Of a stretch of 25,265 nt of DNA, positions 1 through 7,846 are shown piece after piece. Origin of the DNA: Bacteroidales bacterium UBA4243 (GTDB lineage Bacteria > Bacteroidota > Bacteroidia > Bacteroidales > F082); contig DGXB01000116.1 of the NCBI GenBank assembly GCA_002396205.1, positions 1 through 25,265 of the forward strand, in the 5' to 3' direction. Every line of letters begins with the position of its first letter. The stretch's first letter is position 1. The notes under the pieces are model-generated. The model was not told the DNA's origin. It did not search any database and was given only the letters and a program-made list of their open reading frames with translations. The position numbers and the translations under genes are program-made.

Positions 1-102
1 TATGACCTGAAGACCTTCGAGGTGAGGGCCACGCCACTTTCGGCCACGGGCGACCTTCGTCCGGGAATGAGTGTTATTGTGAAGAAGGAGCACAGGAGAT
101 GA
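1..102 (+). CDS. C-terminal end of an HlyD/MFP-family periplasmic adaptor (partial)
   Basis: Reading from base 1 gives an open frame of 33 residues ending in TGA at 100-102; its 5' part lies outside the window. The tail contains LRPGMSVIVKK, which resembles the C-terminal beta-barrel segment of HlyD/EmrA-type membrane fusion proteins, where a 'RPGM' motif is usual. The stop overlaps the ATG of the next gene (ATGA at 99-102), so the two are translationally coupled. The following genes are two ABC-2 permeases, and adaptor plus two permeases is a common exporter order. The family call rests on a short tail and on context, so it is moderately secure. Confidence 0.6.
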   Translation, partial: YDLKTFEVRATPLSATGDLRPGMSVIVKKEHRR

Positions 103-1280
103 GTTTCGGAAAGGGCAACAAGCGGGTGGTTTGGCGCATCGCGCAGCGCGAGGTTGCACGGATGCTTTCGCAGCCGGTCTATCTTTTCTGTATGGTCGTC
201 GCGCCATTGGTGGGCTATGTCTTTTTCACCACTTTGATGGGGAAAGGGTTGCCGGTCGACATCCCTGTGGGCGTGGTCGACGAGGACAACACCGCCATCA
301 CGCGGCAGGTGCTTCGCAATCTCGACGCATTCCAGCAAACCGCCATAGTGGAGCAATATGCCAATTTTGGCGAAGCCCGCGAGGCATTGCAACAGGGCAA
401 AATCTACGCCTTCTATTACATCCCTCAAGGCACGACCGAAAAGGCTTTGTCCAGCAAGCAGCCCAAGGTGTCGTTCTACACCAACGCCGCCTACCTGATT
501 CCCGCCTCGTTGGAATACCGTGATATGAAAATGATGGCCGAGTTGGCCTCTGGTGCCATCGCGCGTGAGACGCTTTATGCCAAAGGTTTCACCGACGATC
601 AGGTGATGGGGGTGCTGCAACCCATCAAAATGGAAATGCACGCCATCGGCAATCCGGGACTGAACTACTCCATCTATCTTTCCAACATTCTGCTGCCGGC
701 AATGCTGATGTTGCTCATTTTTCAGGTGACGATTTACTCGATTCATAGCGAAGTCAAGGAAGGGACTTCTAAACGCTGGATGGAACTGGCCGAGGGCAAT
801 ATCCATAAGGCACTGATGGGCAAATTGTTGCCTCAACTTTTGGTGTGGATTGTGATGGGAAGCACCTATCTTGTGTTGTTGTACGCCTTTTGGGACTTCC
901 CGTTGAGAAGCGGCCTGTGGCCTATGGCTTTGGCGGCCTTGCTTCTGATACTTGTCTCTCAGGCGTTCGGCGTGTTTTTGTGCGAGTTGTTGCCCTCGTT
1001 GCGATGGGCGTTGAGCATCGCCACGCTTTGGGGCGTGTTGTCGTTCCCGATTTCGGGATTCTCGTTCCCCCAAATCGCGTTCCCGGCACCTTTGCGAGCG
1101 TTGTCATACTTGTTTCCGTTGCGGCATTATTACCTGATTTATGTCGACCAGGCGCTCAATGGCTTGCCGATGTACTATTCTTACTTGAACTATGCGGCTT
1201 TGGTGGCCTTCCTGATTCTGCCATTCTTGCTGCCTAATCGTTTGAAAAAGTGTCTGTTGGAATATCAATATACGAAATGA
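99..1280 (+). CDS. ABC-2 type transporter permease (first of a pair)
   Basis: This 393-residue inner-membrane protein has the ABC-2 export permease layout. One N-terminal span (about residues 25-46) is followed by a large soluble loop of about 150 residues containing the phrase VDIPVGVVDEDNTAITRQ. A C-terminal block of about five spans covers residues 195-380. The architecture and motifs fit the ABC2_membrane_3/YhhJ-like family, which exports drugs, lipids or other hydrophobic molecules together with an HlyD adaptor. The start ATG overlaps the adaptor stop and an AGGAG lies just upstream (94-98). The next gene starts 1 bp after this stop. The substrate cannot be read from the sequence, and no ATPase gene is visible in the window. 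Confidence 0.85.
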   Translation: MSFGKGNKRVVWRIAQREVARMLSQPVYLFCMVVAPLVGYVFFTTLMGKGLPVDIPVGVVDEDNTAITRQVLRNLDAFQQTAIVEQYANFGEAREALQQGKIYAFYYIPQGTTEKALSSKQPKVSFYTNAAYLIPASLEYRDMKMMAELASGAIARETLYAKGFTDDQVMGVLQPIKMEMHAIGNPGLNYSIYLSNILLPAMLMLLIFQVTIYSIHSEVKEGTSKRWMELAEGNIHKALMGKLLPQLLVWIVMGSTYLVLLYAFWDFPLRSGLWPMALAALLLILVSQAFGVFLCELLPSLRWALSIATLWGVLSFPISGFSFPQIAFPAPLRALSYLFPLRHYYLIYVDQALNGLPMYYSYLNYAALVAFLILPFLLPNRLKKCLLEYQYTK

Positions 1281-1281
1281 A

Positions 1282-2499
1282 ATGAAGTGGTTGCATCATA
1301 TTCTGGAAATCTTTCGCGAGGAATTGCACAACTCGCTTTTCGATGAGGGTGTTATCGTGTTTTTCTTCATCGTGCCGTTGCTTTATCCCTTGCTTTATGC
1401 TTATCTTTATGGCAACGAGAGCGTTAGGGAAGTTGCTACCGTAGCGGTCGATTTGGCCAACTCGTCCACAAGTCGTGACTTTTTGCGCAAGGTGGATGCT
1501 ACAGCGGATGTCGAAATCGTTGGCCATTGCGCCGATATGCAGGAGGCGGTGAACCTCATCCACAAACGCCAAGCCTACTGCCTGATTTACATTCCTGCCG
1601 ACTTCGACCAAGCCTTGATGGAAGGTCGGCAGGCCATCGTCGAACTGTATTCCGATATGGGCAGTTTGTTGTACTTCAAGGCGGTGCTGTCGTCGTGTAC
1701 CGAAGTCTCGTTGGCGATGAACAAGGACATCAAGGCGCAACGGCTGGTGGGCGCGACCGAAAAGCAGGTCTCCACTTTCGCTTATCCCATTGAATATGAG
1801 TATGTCCCGATGTTCAATACACAGAATGGCTTCGCCTCATTTCTCATTCCGGCGGTCTTGGTGTTGCTAATCCAGCAGACGATGGTACTGGGCATTGGTA
1901 TGATGGCAGGGGAGGAGCGCGAGAAGAAACGCCGAGGCATCCTTGAACCGCACGTCATCGGAAAACGGCCCGTCGAAATGCTTTTGGGCAAGGGATCGGC
2001 TTATTTGGCCATTTATGTGGTGGTTTCGGCCTATGTTTTTTGTGTGGTGCCGCGTTTGTTCCATTTGGTTCAAATAGGCCATTGGACTGATTTGGTGGCG
2101 TTTCTGTTCCCATATCTGTTGGCGTGTGTGTTCTTCAGCATGACCATTTCGGGCATTGCCCATAATCGTGAGGTGTTCATCATCATGTTTGTGTTTGCCT
2201 CGGTGCCATTGCTGTTCATTTCGGGCATTTCGTGGCCTTCGTGCGCCGTGCCGCCGTTTTGGAAAGCCGTTTCGTGGTTCTTCCCTTCCACCTTCGGCAT
2301 CAACGGTTTCGTGAAGATCAGTAGCATGGGTGCCCTGCTTCGTGACGTGCGTCCCGAATTGGTTGGTCTTTGGATTCAGGTTGTCGTTTATGGCATCACG
2401 GCGTGGTTGGTCTATTATCGGTCATACGGTCGCCACCTGAAGGACATCATCGAAGTGGCTGAGGAGAAATTGCAGGCACGTTGGGCCGAGTATATGTGA
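1282..2499 (+). CDS. ABC-2 type transporter permease (second of a pair)
   Basis: This 405-residue protein has the same plan as its upstream neighbour: one N-terminal span near residues 23-43, a long extracytoplasmic loop (with VATVAVDLANSSTSRDF early in it), then a cluster of spans from about residue 185 to 385. The C-terminal part includes the phrase FISGISWPSCAVPPFWKAVS, matching the F(I/P)SG.S(W/F)P segment conserved in ABC2_membrane_3 permeases and also present in the first permease (FPISGFSFPQIAFP). The two proteins probably form a heterodimeric export channel. The start ATG lies 1 bp after the first permease's stop, so the genes are one operon. The substrate is unknown. Confidence 0.85.
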   Translation: MKWLHHILEIFREELHNSLFDEGVIVFFFIVPLLYPLLYAYLYGNESVREVATVAVDLANSSTSRDFLRKVDATADVEIVGHCADMQEAVNLIHKRQAYCLIYIPADFDQALMEGRQAIVELYSDMGSLLYFKAVLSSCTEVSLAMNKDIKAQRLVGATEKQVSTFAYPIEYEYVPMFNTQNGFASFLIPAVLVLLIQQTMVLGIGMMAGEEREKKRRGILEPHVIGKRPVEMLLGKGSAYLAIYVVVSAYVFCVVPRLFHLVQIGHWTDLVAFLFPYLLACVFFSMTISGIAHNREVFIIMFVFASVPLLFISGISWPSCAVPPFWKAVSWFFPSTFGINGFVKISSMGALLRDVRPELVGLWIQVVVYGITAWLVYYRSYGRHLKDIIEVAEEKLQARWAEYM

Positions 2500-2520
2500 T
2501 TTTGGTGTTCCGCACACTCC

Positions 2521-3729
2521 ATGTCCGATAATTCACTACCTTTGCCGAAAATTTCAGCGATGCCCGAAAACATTGAAAAGTTCCTGAACCGCGTGGCCGA
2601 AGCCGCCGAAAAAAGTGCTCTTGTGAAAATGACACTGAGCAAGCCCGCCGACAAGCGAGACGACCTGCGCAACGTCTACGTGAAGCCCGTATTAATAAAG
2701 GAAAAGCGGCTTTTTGCCTTTACCTACCACTACGAGCGTCGCGACGAAGTGAAAAACTACGATGCCGCGCAAATGCTTGGAACACTGCGTGAAATGTTGC
2801 CTTCGAGATTCCAAAATGCCGTGCTTTTCACTGTGAGCGAGGATGTCACTTTGCTGGTTTCATCGAAAGGCAAGGCGACCATCCAAACCAAGCAAGTGCA
2901 GGAAAACCGAGAGCAAAATCTCGAACACGACAAGCAGAAAAACCGCCTCATCAACCCCGCCAACCCCTGGTGGTATCAGCTCGGACTGACCACGCGCGAA
3001 GGCAAGATTACGGCGGACATGCAGCACAAGTTCAAGCAAATCTACAAATATGCCGAAATCGTGGAAAGCCTCATCAAGCCGATGAAGTTTAATGGCACTG
3101 TGCACATCGCCGACATGGGGGCAGGGAAGGGGTATCTCACTTTTGCCCTCCATGAGCTTTTGACGCAACGGTTGCAAATGGAAGTCGACATCAAGGGCGT
3201 GGAAATCCGTCCCGACTTGGTGCTGAAAATCAACGAAATCATCAAGGCTGACGGCTTGAAAGGCTTGGAGTTTGTGGAAAGCAGCATCGAGGCGTATCAT
3301 CCTGAAAAGTTGGATGTGCTGATTGCCCTTCATGCTTGCAACACCGCCACGGATGACGCCATCGCTTCGGGAATCAAAGCGGGAGCGGAGTTAATCGTTT
3401 GCGCCCCGTGCTGCCACAAACAGATCAGGCAGGAGATGGAACGCTCGGGCCGTTTCGATGCCATCACGCGCTACGGCATCTTCCTCGAGCGTCAAGCCGT
3501 GATGATTACCGACACCATCCGCGCCTTGATCTTGGAGTATTTTGGCTACAAGACCCAAGTGATGGAGTTTATCGAGATGGAGCACACGCCAAAGAACGTG
3601 CTGCTCGTCGGCAGGAAAACGTCAAAAAACGCGAAAGACCCGAAAATTGCCCAGCAAATCGCTGACTTGAAGGCGCGATACGGCATTGAAAGCCATTACC
3701 TTGAAACGGCATTGGGGTTGAAGTTTTAA
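2521..3729 (+). CDS. Class I SAM-dependent methyltransferase, Methyltransf_32-like
   Basis: This 402-residue soluble protein has a glycine-rich SAM-binding motif (IADMGAGKGYL, about residues 196-206), an acidic strand end VEIRPD (227-232), an ALHACNTATDDAI segment (269-281) and a cysteine-rich CAPCCHKQIRQE segment (294-305). The last two are typical of the Methyltransf_32 family. The first ~185 residues form an extra domain I do not recognise. The target is unknown; RNA or protein is possible by family analogy. It follows the permeases by 21 bp on the same strand but has no obvious functional link to export. No Shine-Dalgarno sequence is visible. An alternative start is the internal ATG at 2560 (MPENIEKF). 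Confidence 0.75.
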   Translation: MSDNSLPLPKISAMPENIEKFLNRVAEAAEKSALVKMTLSKPADKRDDLRNVYVKPVLIKEKRLFAFTYHYERRDEVKNYDAAQMLGTLREMLPSRFQNAVLFTVSEDVTLLVSSKGKATIQTKQVQENREQNLEHDKQKNRLINPANPWWYQLGLTTREGKITADMQHKFKQIYKYAEIVESLIKPMKFNGTVHIADMGAGKGYLTFALHELLTQRLQMEVDIKGVEIRPDLVLKINEIIKADGLKGLEFVESSIEAYHPEKLDVLIALHACNTATDDAIASGIKAGAELIVCAPCCHKQIRQEMERSGRFDAITRYGIFLERQAVMITDTIRALILEYFGYKTQVMEFIEMEHTPKNVLLVGRKTSKNAKDPKIAQQIADLKARYGIESHYLETALGLKF

Positions 3730-3748
3730 ATTTCTCTGAAAAAGCACC

Positions 3749-3776
3749 TTGCATTCAAAAATTCTTCGTATCTTCG
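3749..3776 (+). promoter_or_regulatory. Bacteroidota-type promoter for ilvE
   Basis: TTG at 3749-3751 is followed after 17 nt by TATCTTCG at 3769-3776, one base off the TAnnTTTG -7 consensus. The expected transcript start leaves a leader of roughly 40 nt before the ilvE ATG. The 17-nt spacing is slightly shorter than usual. No attenuator-like leader peptide is evident. Confidence 0.5.
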
Positions 3777-3824
3777 CAGACATTTTGAAAACAACAGAAT
3801 TAATCATCTAAAAATAAGAGAATC

Positions 3825-4850
3825 ATGCAAAACATCGATTGGGCCAATCTTTCATTTGGCTACTATCCAACGAATTACAATGTCCGTTGCTACTATCGCA
3901 ACGGTCAGTGGGGCGAACTTGAAGTGACCTCCGAAACCAGCATCAACATCCACATGGCCGCCACCTGCCTTCACTATGGCCAGGAGGCTTTCGAAGGCAT
4001 GAAGGCTTTCCGTGGCAAGGACGGCAAGGTGCGCATCTTCCGCATGGACGAGAACGGCAAGCGCCTGCAAAGCTCTTGCGATGGCATCATGATGGCCAAG
4101 CTCCCCATGGAGAAGTTTGAAGAGGCCATTATCAAGGTCGTGAAGCTCAACAGCGAGTTCATCCCGCCTTACGAGACTGGTGCTTCTTTGTACATTCGTC
4201 CGTTGCTCATCGGTATGGGCGCCCAAGTGGGGGTGAAGCCTGCCAGCGAGTATCTCTTCGTGGTCTTCGTGACCCCCGTCGGTCCTTACTTCAAGGGCGG
4301 TTTCATGGCCAACCCCTACGTCATCACGCGCAAGTACGACCGTTCGGCCCCGCTCGGCACGGGTATCTACAAGGTGGGTGGCAACTACGCTGCTTCCATG
4401 CGTGCCCACGTTGAGGCTTGCCACGGTGGTGAATACGCCTGCGAGTTCTACCTCGACGCCAAGGAGAAGAAATACATCGACGAGGCTGGCGCCGCCAACT
4501 TCTTCGGTATCAAGAACGACACCTACATCACGCCTCAGAGCACTTCGATCCTGCCTTCCATCACCAACAAGAGCCTCATCCAAATCGCTGAGAGCCTCGG
4601 TATGAAGGTCGAACGTCGTCCTATCCCTGAAGAGGAATTGGCTACCTTCGAAGAGGCTGGCGCATGCGGCACCGCTGCCGTCATCAGCCCCATCTCGCGC
4701 ATCGACGACCCCGAAACGGGCAAGTCGTACACTTTCGGCAACGGCAAACCTGGTCCGTGGAGCGAGAAGCTGTACAACAAGCTGCGTGGCATCCAATACG
4801 GTACCGAACCCGATGAATTTGGTTGGACTACCATCGTCGAGGGCATCTAA
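3825..4850 (+). CDS. ilvE: Branched-chain amino acid aminotransferase
   Basis: This 341-residue fold-type IV PLP enzyme catalyses the last step of valine, leucine and isoleucine synthesis and the first step of their breakdown, using glutamate/2-oxoglutarate as amino donor/acceptor. The PLP-binding lysine is predicted at K183 in GIYKVGGNYAAS. Other family landmarks are YGQEAFEGMKAF (51-62), YIRPLLIG (123-130), YIDEAGAANFFGI (217-229) and the threonine/alanine loop ACGTAAVISPI (280-290). The length is typical for the larger bacterial BCAT subgroup. It has its own promoter at 3749-3776 and a strong terminator at 4871-4904, so it is probably a single-gene unit. The start ATG follows an A-rich leader with GAGA and no true Shine-Dalgarno sequence. 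Confidence 0.95.
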   Translation: MQNIDWANLSFGYYPTNYNVRCYYRNGQWGELEVTSETSINIHMAATCLHYGQEAFEGMKAFRGKDGKVRIFRMDENGKRLQSSCDGIMMAKLPMEKFEEAIIKVVKLNSEFIPPYETGASLYIRPLLIGMGAQVGVKPASEYLFVVFVTPVGPYFKGGFMANPYVITRKYDRSAPLGTGIYKVGGNYAASMRAHVEACHGGEYACEFYLDAKEKKYIDEAGAANFFGIKNDTYITPQSTSILPSITNKSLIQIAESLGMKVERRPIPEEELATFEEAGACGTAAVISPISRIDDPETGKSYTFGNGKPGPWSEKLYNKLRGIQYGTEPDEFGWTTIVEGI

Positions 4851-4870
4851 ACACAGCTTCGCTGAAAACA

Positions 4871-4904
4871 AAAAATGCGTCACATCAAAGTGGCGCATTT
4901 TTTT
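4871..4904. terminator. Bidirectional intrinsic terminator between ilvE and the Gate-protein gene
   Basis: A 13-bp stem (AAAAATGCGTCAC, 4871-4883, with 4890-4902) closes a 6-nt loop and contains one G-T wobble. A run of seven T (4898-4904) ends the plus side and a run of A supplies the U-tract on the minus side. It sits between two convergent genes and can serve both. Confidence 0.9.
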
Positions 4905-4924
4905 GTGTCTTGTGTGTTTTGCGA

Positions 4925-6166
4925 TTAGAAGATCAACGCTAACAGCACATACAGCCAGTGGGCTGCGATGCCCGCGCAAAGGCCGCCGATGGTGTGCGCT
5001 CCGATGGCCTTGCCGATGAGCTTGCGGTAGCCGAGGCTGTCGAGCATGGCGGCGTGCGTGCTGAGGAAACCGCTCCAGCACATGCCGATGGCCGTGAACA
5101 CGGCGATGGCATTATTGTCGATGATGCCTTGGGTGATGAAACGCGGCACCAAGCCGATGGCGGCTCCCACTGCGCCTAATGCGGTCATGGGGAATGAGAT
5201 CAAGGCACCGTCCTTGAAGCCGAAGAGCCAGTCGAAAATGAAGTTGACCTTGTTGGCCAGCCAGCTGATGACGGGCACGCCCTCGTAGGCCACACCCATG
5301 TATTCGCCGTTTTCGCCAGAAGGTCCGAAAGTGAGCATCATCACGATGGTGGAGATGCACAGCACGCCTGGGATGATGGCGAAGCCGATGCCTACGCCGT
5401 CCTTGCCGCCGTCCAAAAGCGAATTGAGGAAACGCATGAACACGCCACCCTCGCTCTTGAAGGTGATTTGCTGCTCGTCGCCACCAAACTCCTCGTCGAC
5501 GGGACTGTCAAGTTCGGGGAAGGTCTTCAAGGTGGAGCGTTGCATCAGCCTTGTGGAAACAATGCTGCCGATGACGGCGCCAGCCACGCCGACCAAGGCA
5601 CCCTTGCCGAAGCCGAGACCCGTCATGAAGGCCACCACGACCAGGCCCATGCCGAAAGCCGTCCCGAAGTTGGTGAGCGAAACGAGCTGGTATTTCTTGA
5701 AGTAACGGTTGAAGTTCTTGTCGTGCGCGAGGGTGATGATGGCAGGGTTGTCGCTCAAGAAGGTCATCACAGCGCCTAAAGCGGCCACGCCAGGCAGGTT
5801 GTAGAGCGGCTTCATCAATGGACGAAGCATGTTTTCGAGCAGGCGCACCACGCCAAACTCGGTCAAGAGCTTGCTGATGGCGCCCATTAGCACGCAGATG
5901 GCCATGATGTAGAACACGGTCTCAAGCAGCAGGTGATAGGCCGTTTGCATGAAGGTGTTCAGCATCTTGGGCAGGGTCATCTTGTAGGCCAACAGCCCGA
6001 AGAAGGCGAAGAAGATGATAAGGAAGATGATGGCCTCGACGCTTCGTTTTGTGGTGAAAGTCAAGGGTTTCTTCAGCTTCTCCTCAAAGCGTTTGAAGAG
6101 CTTTTCCACCCTGTGGTGATAGTCGAGGGTGCTACGTTTTTCGGTGTCGTATTTCGTTTTTGCCAT
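4925..6166 (-). CDS. Multi-span membrane protein with nucleoside-recognition (Gate)-like domains
   Basis: This 413-residue inner-membrane protein has a charged, probably cytoplasmic N-terminus (about residues 1-40), then around ten hydrophobic segments: near 46-66, 75-100, 122-146, 160-185 and 188-203, and after a polar loop (about 205-245) several more up to the C-terminus. The paired hydrophobic halves and phrases such as GAVMTFLSDNPAIITLAH and the late FLSTHAAMLDSLGY fit proteins with the nucleoside-recognition/Gate fold. I assign this by overall resemblance. The substrate is unknown. It starts 6 bp after the stop of the porin gene, so both are very likely on one transcript and may act on the same solute in the two membranes. 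Its 3' end faces ilvE across a shared terminator. Confidence 0.65.
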   Translation of the reverse strand: MAKTKYDTEKRSTLDYHHRVEKLFKRFEEKLKKPLTFTTKRSVEAIIFLIIFFAFFGLLAYKMTLPKMLNTFMQTAYHLLLETVFYIMAICVLMGAISKLLTEFGVVRLLENMLRPLMKPLYNLPGVAALGAVMTFLSDNPAIITLAHDKNFNRYFKKYQLVSLTNFGTAFGMGLVVVAFMTGLGFGKGALVGVAGAVIGSIVSTRLMQRSTLKTFPELDSPVDEEFGGDEQQITFKSEGGVFMRFLNSLLDGGKDGVGIGFAIIPGVLCISTIVMMLTFGPSGENGEYMGVAYEGVPVISWLANKVNFIFDWLFGFKDGALISFPMTALGAVGAAIGLVPRFITQGIIDNNAIAVFTAIGMCWSGFLSTHAAMLDSLGYRKLIGKAIGAHTIGGLCAGIAAHWLYVLLALIF

Positions 6167-6172
6167 GGCAGA

Positions 6173-7216
6173 TTATTTTTTCGTGAATGCGTGGAGCAAA
6201 TCGACCTTCCAAGTCAGGCCGAGGTTGGCTTGCAACTTGCTGATGCCGTCGCTATTGGAGTGAGAGCCACAGAGGTGGAAGCGTAAACTTCTGTCGCTGA
6301 GGGGATAGAACTCAAAGCCGAGGCTTTCGAAGTTCACCTTCTTTCCAGGAACAACATATTGGTCGAAGGCTTCGGTGTTGGGCAGTTGGGCGCGGTTGTA
6401 GTCGTAGCCCGCCTTGGCGAACACAATCCATTTGTCGCCAATGTCGACGCCGATGCCAAAGATGGCGGTGAGGTCTTGGCCGAAGAACAGCTCTTGTTGG
6501 AAGGATGCGCGGTTGGTGACATCCAGATACATCTCTACGCCATTGAATTGCAGCTTGTTGCCCAGAGCGATATAGTTGATGTACTTGCCTGGTTGGTACT
6601 CGATCATGTTGACGGAGTAGGTCGTCTTGAAGTGCTCGAAGTTGCCGTACCACATCAGGTTGAAGGCATACATGCTTTGCATGGCCTGATTGATGAAGGG
6701 CGAGTTGCACACCTGGAAGAGCACGTGGTTCTTGCCCGCGTTGTCCTTGAAGTTGATGGATGCGCCCACCTCGTAGCAGCACACGGTGTTCCAAAACTCG
6801 GTGCCGTAGTAGATGTCGATGGGGTTGGTGTCGTATTCCCAGCCGCCGATAGCCACGACTTGCTTACCTGCCGAAAGGAACAGGTTGTCGGTGAAGTTCC
6901 AGTTGAGGTAGGCCCAGTCGGTGCCTTGGAAGAAGGTGTTGGCAAAGCCGATGTTGGGCGCGTTGATGCGCTGGCGCAGGTGGTAGCTGAACTTCTTGCC
7001 GATGGTGCCGTCCAAGGCCACAACCAAGTATTTGCCCGCGAAACCGTGGTCCCACGAGGGCGCAACGGTGTCGTGCTCAGGATGATAGTCGACGGTAAAG
7101 TCGGCGCGGGTGCTCAGCTGAAGGTTGTCTAAGGTGATGAAAGGCTTCTTGTCTTGCGCGAAGGATTGCAAGGCGAAAAACAAGCCAAAAAAGGTGAGGA
7201 GTAATGCTTTTCTCAT
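6173..7216 (-). CDS. Outer-membrane porin, OprO/OprP-like
   Basis: I chose the ATG at 7216 because it gives a clean signal peptide (MRKALLLTFFGLFFALQSFAQ, cut after the AQ), yielding 347 residues; a longer in-frame extension upstream would bury the signal and cross the divergent promoter region. The mature part is rich in alternating aromatic and polar residues typical of beta-barrel strands. It contains NLFLSAGKQVVAIGGWEYD and PIDIYYGTEFWN, reminiscent of the phosphate-selective porin O/P family of Bacteroidota. It should form a channel in the outer membrane; the solute is not evident. It is followed within 6 bp by the Gate-like membrane protein. A -7 box TACTTTTG lies upstream (7235-7242). 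Confidence 0.7.
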   Translation of the reverse strand: MRKALLLTFFGLFFALQSFAQDKKPFITLDNLQLSTRADFTVDYHPEHDTVAPSWDHGFAGKYLVVALDGTIGKKFSYHLRQRINAPNIGFANTFFQGTDWAYLNWNFTDNLFLSAGKQVVAIGGWEYDTNPIDIYYGTEFWNTVCCYEVGASINFKDNAGKNHVLFQVCNSPFINQAMQSMYAFNLMWYGNFEHFKTTYSVNMIEYQPGKYINYIALGNKLQFNGVEMYLDVTNRASFQQELFFGQDLTAIFGIGVDIGDKWIVFAKAGYDYNRAQLPNTEAFDQYVVPGKKVNFESLGFEFYPLSDRSLRFHLCGSHSNSDGISKLQANLGLTWKVDLLHAFTKK

Positions 7217-7234
7217 GTGCTTTGAATTTTGCGG

Positions 7235-7242
7235 CAAAAGTA
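7235..7242 (-). promoter_or_regulatory. -7 box of the porin/Gate-protein operon promoter
   Basis: On the minus strand this reads TACTTTTG, a full match to TAnnTTTG, about 20 bp upstream of the porin ATG. No good -33 TTTG is found at 19-21 nt, so only the -7 element is claimed. Confidence 0.5.
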
Positions 7243-7263
7243 GGGAATAATTTGACATGATTA

Positions 7264-7279
7264 GGACTTGAATAAGTCC
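7264..7279. promoter_or_regulatory. Perfect 16-bp palindrome in the divergent porin/sigma intergenic region
   Basis: GGACTTGAATAAGTCC is a 6-bp inverted repeat around a 4-base centre. It sits upstream of the porin -7 box and of the sigma-factor promoter candidate, in position to act as a regulator-binding site for either gene. There is no T-run after it, so a terminator is unlikely. Binding by any protein is inference. Confidence 0.4.
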
Positions 7280-7295
7280 AAATGTAGAGAAATTA

Positions 7296-7326
7296 TTTGC
7301 ACGAAACTGTGATTTTTTTGATATTG
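7296..7326 (+). promoter_or_regulatory. Candidate promoter of the sigma-factor module
   Basis: TTTG at 7296-7299 is followed after 19 nt by TGATATTG at 7319-7326, which keeps the final TTG and the spacing of the Bacteroidota consensus but has two mismatches. It lies about 30 bp before the ATG at 7355. If the sigma factor is autoregulated, its own promoter may not look like the housekeeping one. Confidence 0.35.
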
Positions 7327-7354
7327 CGGCGATTAATAAGCAAAAGACGTCAAT

Positions 7355-7846
7355 ATGAAAGGCATTATGGATATTATTGAGGAGAACAAGGATGGGATTA
7401 AGTCCATTTGCCATTTCTATGCATCGATGAATCCTTTTCTGTCGGAAGAGGATGTTTTTCAAGAAGTTGTGTATAATTTATTGAAAAGTTTCAAGAAATA
7501 TGAAAAACGGTATGATTGTAAAATATCAACTTGGGTATATAGGGTTGCGATTAATGTTTCCATTTCGCTGATTCGTAAGGAAGGCAAAATGGCATATTTG
7601 CCACTTGATGAAATTCCAATCGAAAGCGAAATTGCTGATAATGAGATTGATAAAGAGAAAATCGAAGAACTATATTCGGTTATTAAGAGGCTGGATGTTG
7701 AGGAACAGACCTTGGTCTTTCTTTATCTTGATGACAAACCTTATAAAGAGATTTCTGAAATATTGGGCATTTCCGTAAGCAATGTTGGTACAAAGTTGCA
7801 ACGAGTGAAGTCGGAAATAAAGAAGATGAGCTATGAAAACTTATAA
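7355..7846 (+). CDS. RNA polymerase sigma factor, sigma-70 family (ECF-like)
   Basis: This 163-residue protein has only sigma regions 2 and 4, as in ECF factors. Region 2 covers about residues 12-76, with DVFQEVVYNLLKSF and STWVYRVAINVSISLIRK. Region 4 covers about residues 104-157, with the helix-turn-helix YKEISEILGISVSNVGTKLQ. It would direct RNA polymerase to a specific promoter set. The 3' end overlaps the next gene by 14 bp, which implies coupled translation with a membrane protein that may control it. By eye the gene is clearly richer in A and T than the flanking genes, and its codon use (AAA, GAA, ATT, TAT) differs from them, consistent with a different history. An internal ATG at 7367 is an alternative start. 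Confidence 0.85.
   Translation: MKGIMDIIEENKDGIKSICHFYASMNPFLSEEDVFQEVVYNLLKSFKKYEKRYDCKISTWVYRVAINVSISLIRKEGKMAYLPLDEIPIESEIADNEIDKEKIEELYSVIKRLDVEEQTLVFLYLDDKPYKEISEILGISVSNVGTKLQRVKSEIKKMSYENL

Noticed and set aside
3852..5081. 409-residue open frame on the minus strand over ilvE
   Set aside because: It is an antisense shadow of the ilvE codon pattern. Its composition (runs of H, R, D, V) is not protein-like, and ilvE on the other strand is unmistakable.
7217..7462. Extended N-terminus of the porin up to 7462
   Set aside because: It would overlap the sigma-factor gene and the divergent promoters and place the signal peptide internally.
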